From: Himantopus leucocephalus | Lineage: Eukaryota; Chordata; Aves; Charadriiformes; Recurvirostridae | Direction: 5' to 3' | NCBI GenBank assembly: GCA_003993805.1 | Contig: RSEF01000003.1 | Coordinates: forward strand, 39,270,737 to 39,334,736 | Length of the DNA: 64,000 nt | Part shown: piece after piece, positions 59,675-64,000 of the stretch | Position numbering within the stretch: position 1 is the stretch's first letter | Layout of the letters: each line of letters opens with the position of its first letter | Made by a program: the position numbers and the translations under genes | Notes under the pieces: generated by a model | What the model saw: only the letters and a program-made list of their open reading frames with translations | Told to the model about the DNA's origin: nothing | The model's database searches: none

Positions 59675-62015
59675 TGAGGTTTTGGTTCAAACCAGCATTT
59701 TTGAGGACACAACACTCAATTTCAAAGCTGATTATTTTATGGCTAGTATTTTACTTTTTTCCTCTGTCTCAAGGCTATTTTAAATTTCATCAAAATTGCT
59801 TTGGATAGTTTTACATAAAAACAAAATTAAAAAGCCACTTTCTCCTCCCATAATTATCCTTCCATAATTTCACTTTTATCCCCCTCTCTTCCTTAAGAAA
59901 AAGATGACAGAAGTTCAAAACACACTTAAATTTCAAAATGTAAAAATGTGGCAATGTATTCAATGATATAGCAATTTAGCTCAGTTTAAATTTGATAGGG
60001 CTTGATTTCTCGGCTATAATAAATAAAGAACTGTATAGAGGGTGTTTACAGTAACAAGAAATATTTATAAATAACTACAGATTAAGATTTCAGTCATATG
60101 CATAGTCTTCAAGACTTAAAATTATGAAACTACTTAAATGTCCAAAAAAAAAAAAAATCAAAAGAAAGCCTTCCCAACTTCTTGGATTAATCTCCTTCAG
60201 ACCTTGCTTGCTTTGCACACATTCCTGGTCATTAATCAATTTTCACTTTGGGTGTTAATGCCCAGGCTTAGCCCACGTGCCCCAGTCTTCTTAGACAACT
60301 CTGGAAGACAACAGAGAAAATTTTTCCCAATCATCTGATTGTATACACATTAACATCCTTAATTTTCCTTGATGGAGGGGCGGAGAAAGATTTTCCTCTT
60401 TATATTTTCCTGAAAAATTCTCAATAAAGTCAATAGTACTTAATGGGTCTAAAAATGCCTATGTTCTCCATTGGGTTGCTACGGATAGCAAAGTGATAAT
60501 CAACTCAGCAGGATGTCTTCTGAACTGATCAGTCAAAACCAATCGCCTATGACCACATTTGGTATGTCTCTCAACATCAGCTGTGACTGAAGTTCTGGGA
60601 GAAGACATACGTGGAGAGCTGTCACACAGGCTGTCTCCCTGATCTGAGTCCCTCACCAGCAAGTTCCAGTACCGCCCTCCCTTCAATAAAAGCCCGTACA
60701 AACATCAGAAACAGAATTTCAGAAACAGAGGGGCTGGCCAACAGAGGTCCTTTGCATATGTGAAACATGCATTGGATTAAGCATTTCAGAATTTAAGTTT
60801 ACTGTTTAGGCAAAAAGTATGGTCCCAGATTTAGGTATGAGAGAGAAAATTAACTCTGTATATACGCTAAGTCTTCTTGTCCCAGAACAGGTGAATAAAA
60901 AGAAACCATGGGTGAAGTCTTGGCCAAGACCCGCTGCAAACTGACTAGCATAGAAATAATGCAAATGCTGCATGCTTTCTTATTGCTAGCAGGCTAAGAA
61001 AAATTAATATACTTTGTTCTTTTGAAAAGCAATGGAAAATTATGAAGGTGCAGCGTACGTCAAGAACTTCTCCCTTAACTGCAGTGTAATTGCACTGCTG
61101 CTTATACATGCTCACCCTTAATGATTTCTGATCAAAAGAGCTGACGAGTTCACTGGATAGCAGTTTGGACCACTTAAGAAAAAGATTGGTTGGGTTTGAT
61201 GAATAATCCACTCTCATATCTTGGTCATAGCTACAAATGCAAAAAAGCGGGGGTTTGGGTTGGTTTGTTTGGTTTTTTTGGGGGTGTGTGAGGGGTTTTT
61301 TTAAGTTTTTAAAGAAAAGACAGTTAAATGGAATAAACAAGATTATAAAAATAGGTTTAAAGCTTGTGGTATTCATATTCTAGGTATACCTGAAGTGTCT
61401 GATACCAATAAATAATAATTGTAAATCATCCACCCAGTTTTACTGGACACTTCATTTATAACTTATAGAAACAACAGAATTTCTACAGTAATTTGTAAAA
61501 ATAACAATGTTTTTTCCTCTCTTGAGACAAAGAGAAATGGGGAATTGAAAGCAAAACCCCTTCAATTTGAAAAGGGCTACATGGGGAAGTGGGGATATTA
61601 GCAAGGGAATTAATTTCTTCCTTCATAACCACATGCCCTTAGACATCCATTAGCAAAACAGAAAGCATAGAACGGCTACATTGAAAAATGACTAAACTTC
61701 ATACCGGCATTTTTAATTTTGCAACTCCTGTTTTACTATCATTTCTAGTTCTGGATAGTGACTTCATGTACTTATTTTCAATGATACAATAAGAAAATAC
61801 ACAGAGAAATTAAGTAATCAATAAGGTATCTGAAAGATTTCAGGTAAAATTTCTACAAGTTTCATGGTATTCAAACTATTGTAATGTAATCAGTTTCTAT
61901 TATTCTAACTCTTAGGCATTACCCAAACATATTTTAATAATCAGGGTGATTCTTCTGAATTGCGTAGGAGCCTAATTGGCTCATGTGCAGTAAACAATCA
62001 AACAATCCCAAGTAG

Positions 62016-62016
62016 N
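62016..62016. other. Single N beside a poly-T run
   Basis: The N is followed by cc and a run of about 19 Ts. It is a probable homopolymer-related join. Confidence 0.9.
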
Positions 62017-64000
62017 CCTTTTTTTTTTTTTTTTTAAGAAGCCCACCAAGTTTGACTTTTGCTTGTATATTCTAAAGCCTCTCATTAAATTGAAAAGAAT
62101 GTTTACAGATTAAATATAGAAAACACAGAAATTGCAAAAATGTCCAAGATGTTCTGCAGTACTGAAGTTCCAAACTTCTACACGTGTCAGCTCTGGAACC
62201 ATTATTTGGGCTTTTAAACTGCCTTCCTCATCCAACACACACAGATCAGGGAAGTATTCAGCCTCCACATTGTAGTTTGTAACATGCAAAGTGCACGGGA
62301 ACAATATACTCCCCAATGAATTATTAATTATTCAATAATGACATATATTTTGCACATACATGTTTTACTATATACAAGTATTGTGACCTATTACTGCAAG
62401 TTGTGCTTGCATTTACTTCTGCAGCTTTTTAGCATCTTGACTTCTGAAATTTTACTTGCAATCTGATGTCTCCTCCATCACAGCACTGTTATAATCAAAA
62501 TTAATAGGCCAAGATAGTCTTCCAAAATTAAACTCTGATCTGAAAGGTACATTTGAACATTTGGGGATCTCTCTTCAGATGCTGACAGGGAGACATGTGA
62601 GCGGATGTAGAGAGAATCTGGATATATGGTTCACATATGGGCCTAACAAGAGCAATCTCTTCATATAAAGACACTATTTCTCATGCTAAGTCTACCTTGT
62701 TTTCTAATGTCAGCTGAAAGGAATGTTGGAATCTGGGACAGTTTTCCGCATCAGAGTCTGTTATTTAACTGCCTGATGTCAGAATTATTGTCTATTTCCT
62801 AGGACCTCTGTAGTTTAGGTTTTTCAGTTTGTTGTTGTTTTGGGTTTTTTTGGGGGCTGGGTTGTTTGTTTGAGACTACCAATGCTACCCCCACTCAGGA
62901 AATCTTATTCTTCTTGCTTATTCTTCCACCCAAAGTACCCTGAAATTAATAAGGTACCCCAACTGAGAAAGGATTTTTTTTTTCAGTGTTGCATTAGAAC
63001 CATGAGATTATCACTGACGCAACTGTTACAAAAGAAATTTGGTATTTGGGATTGCCAAGCGCTGAATGTTTTCGAGCACAAGTCCTTCATCTGAGTCTAG
63101 ATCCAAGTACACATGTCCCAGGCACAATGCTACACGAGTTGTCATTTCGGGCTTCCTTTTGTATGGCACAGAATCCAGTATGTCAGCACAAGACAAAAGC
63201 AATGAGTAGAAAGAAGTGGAAAACAAATCCTGGTTGCTAAGTCAGCCTGTCACGTAGCAAAAGTTTTGTGTGAAGCCACATACCATATGACCCAGAGGCC
63301 CATTTTGCCCAGAAAGCTACAGTTTAATTAAAAAAAGAAGTACAGTAGAAAGGAAATCCAGTTGCAAACATGCAGAAAGTAGGACTTGTACTATCGCTCA
63401 TTGTGGGAAAATCTATTACTTTACCCTGATTAGTGTGTAGCTATACCTGAAGCACAAAAATTTTGCTCAGAGTGGTCTGGAAGAAAAGCATCAACATTCA
63501 ATAATGCCTATCCCTCATAATACACGTCACAGCTTTCCCACGTCACAGCTTTATCTTAGAAGATGTTAGAAAAGATCAGTACAGCATTATTGCCACACAG
63601 TACACCTGTATGTATGTGTATGTATTTAAGTGAGACCTGAAACCAGCAACGCCAGGATCTGTACCGCAGTGTGGGTAAAACTGAAACCCAGGACTTGGAA
63701 AAGAACTGCCATAGGTCAAAACAAAATGCTCAGATAGCTGCCAGAACTCTAAACTCAGAGGATCAGGAAGTGACCAGAATTCACGTTTTATGGATTTAAA
63801 CAACGGAGGAAAGCCAAACACAGCAGCATCTCCGAGCTGTGCAATCCTAAGCAACAGCATCGACTGAGGAAAAAAAAAAGCACTGGAATAAGGAACAAAA
63901 CATGTGAACACACGAGGTGCTGCCCAAGCTTACCTTAACTTAGGGAAAATGCTCAGGCAAGGAGGTCGGAGACGAAAGTTGCCTCTTAAAGCTGCTAAAT

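Larger units (their letters stand above)
45360..64000 (-). other. SDCCAG8: SDCCAG8 intron(s), penultimate exon not identified
   Basis: About 18.6 kb lies upstream of the terminal exon on the minus strand. I looked for another coiled-coil exon with minus-strand splice sites and could not identify one with confidence; a short exon could have been missed. The region holds a GAGT repeat (48720-48738), a CpG-dense patch (50114-50283), a 28-bp tandem duplication (55053-55108), a GC hairpin (56876-56897), a duplication around the N at 59613, single Ns at 51900 and 62016 and GT-rich tracts. No other gene is supported. Confidence 0.7.

Noticed and set aside
60945..61376. 143-codon minus-strand frame on the SDCCAG8 strand
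   Set aside because: It contains low-complexity KKP/Q sequence from a GT-rich tract and no coiled-coil pattern. Donor-like and acceptor-like sites are present but weak.
63934..64000. Possible minus-strand exon at the window edge with a gtaagc donor at 63928-63933
   Set aside because: The open frame is leucine/proline-rich rather than coiled coil, and no acceptor is visible because the window ends.

Overview
This is a piece of a vertebrate nuclear genome, almost certainly a bird. The interspersed repeats are CR1 LINE fragments ending in the ATTCTATGA-type 3' end, no mammalian SINE is visible, and the only confident coding sequence is short exons with GT/AG splice sites in long introns. It is not microbial: there are no operons, CRISPR arrays or phage genes, and nearly all long open frames are chance intronic frames.

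Positions 1 to about 41 kb carry the 3' half of AKT3 (RAC-gamma serine/threonine kinase) on the + strand. Five consecutive coding exons (123, 129, 215, 88 and 103 bp) are intact and join in frame. They encode residues corresponding to human 233-451: the catalytic loop, DFG motif, activation-loop Thr305, the C-lobe, and the start of the C-terminal tail with the Thr447 turn motif. Introns are about 1.9, 17.9, 2.7 and 10.9 kb. The window opens inside the preceding intron. The expected last coding exon (residues 452-479, with the Ser472 hydrophobic motif) was not found by eye.

From 45.2 kb onward the - strand carries the 3' end of SDCCAG8, a centrosome/cilium coiled-coil protein. The terminal coding exon (45182-45359) and a polyadenylation signal are clear, and the rest to 64 kb reads as intron. 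AKT3 and SDCCAG8 are therefore convergent, as in mammals. By eye the + strand changes from T/G-rich to A/C-rich between them.

The rest is intron and intergenic DNA with four CR1 fragments, small tandem repeats, GT-rich tracts, a small CpG-dense patch with an RFX-like palindrome inside SDCCAG8, and many assembly scars. The scars are three 100-N gaps (two inside CR1 copies), single Ns flanked by near-identical duplicated sequence, and single Ns in homopolymers. I found no convincing previously undescribed system. The most useful leads are the missing AKT3 terminal exon, the convergent junction, and a few regulatory-looking patches.
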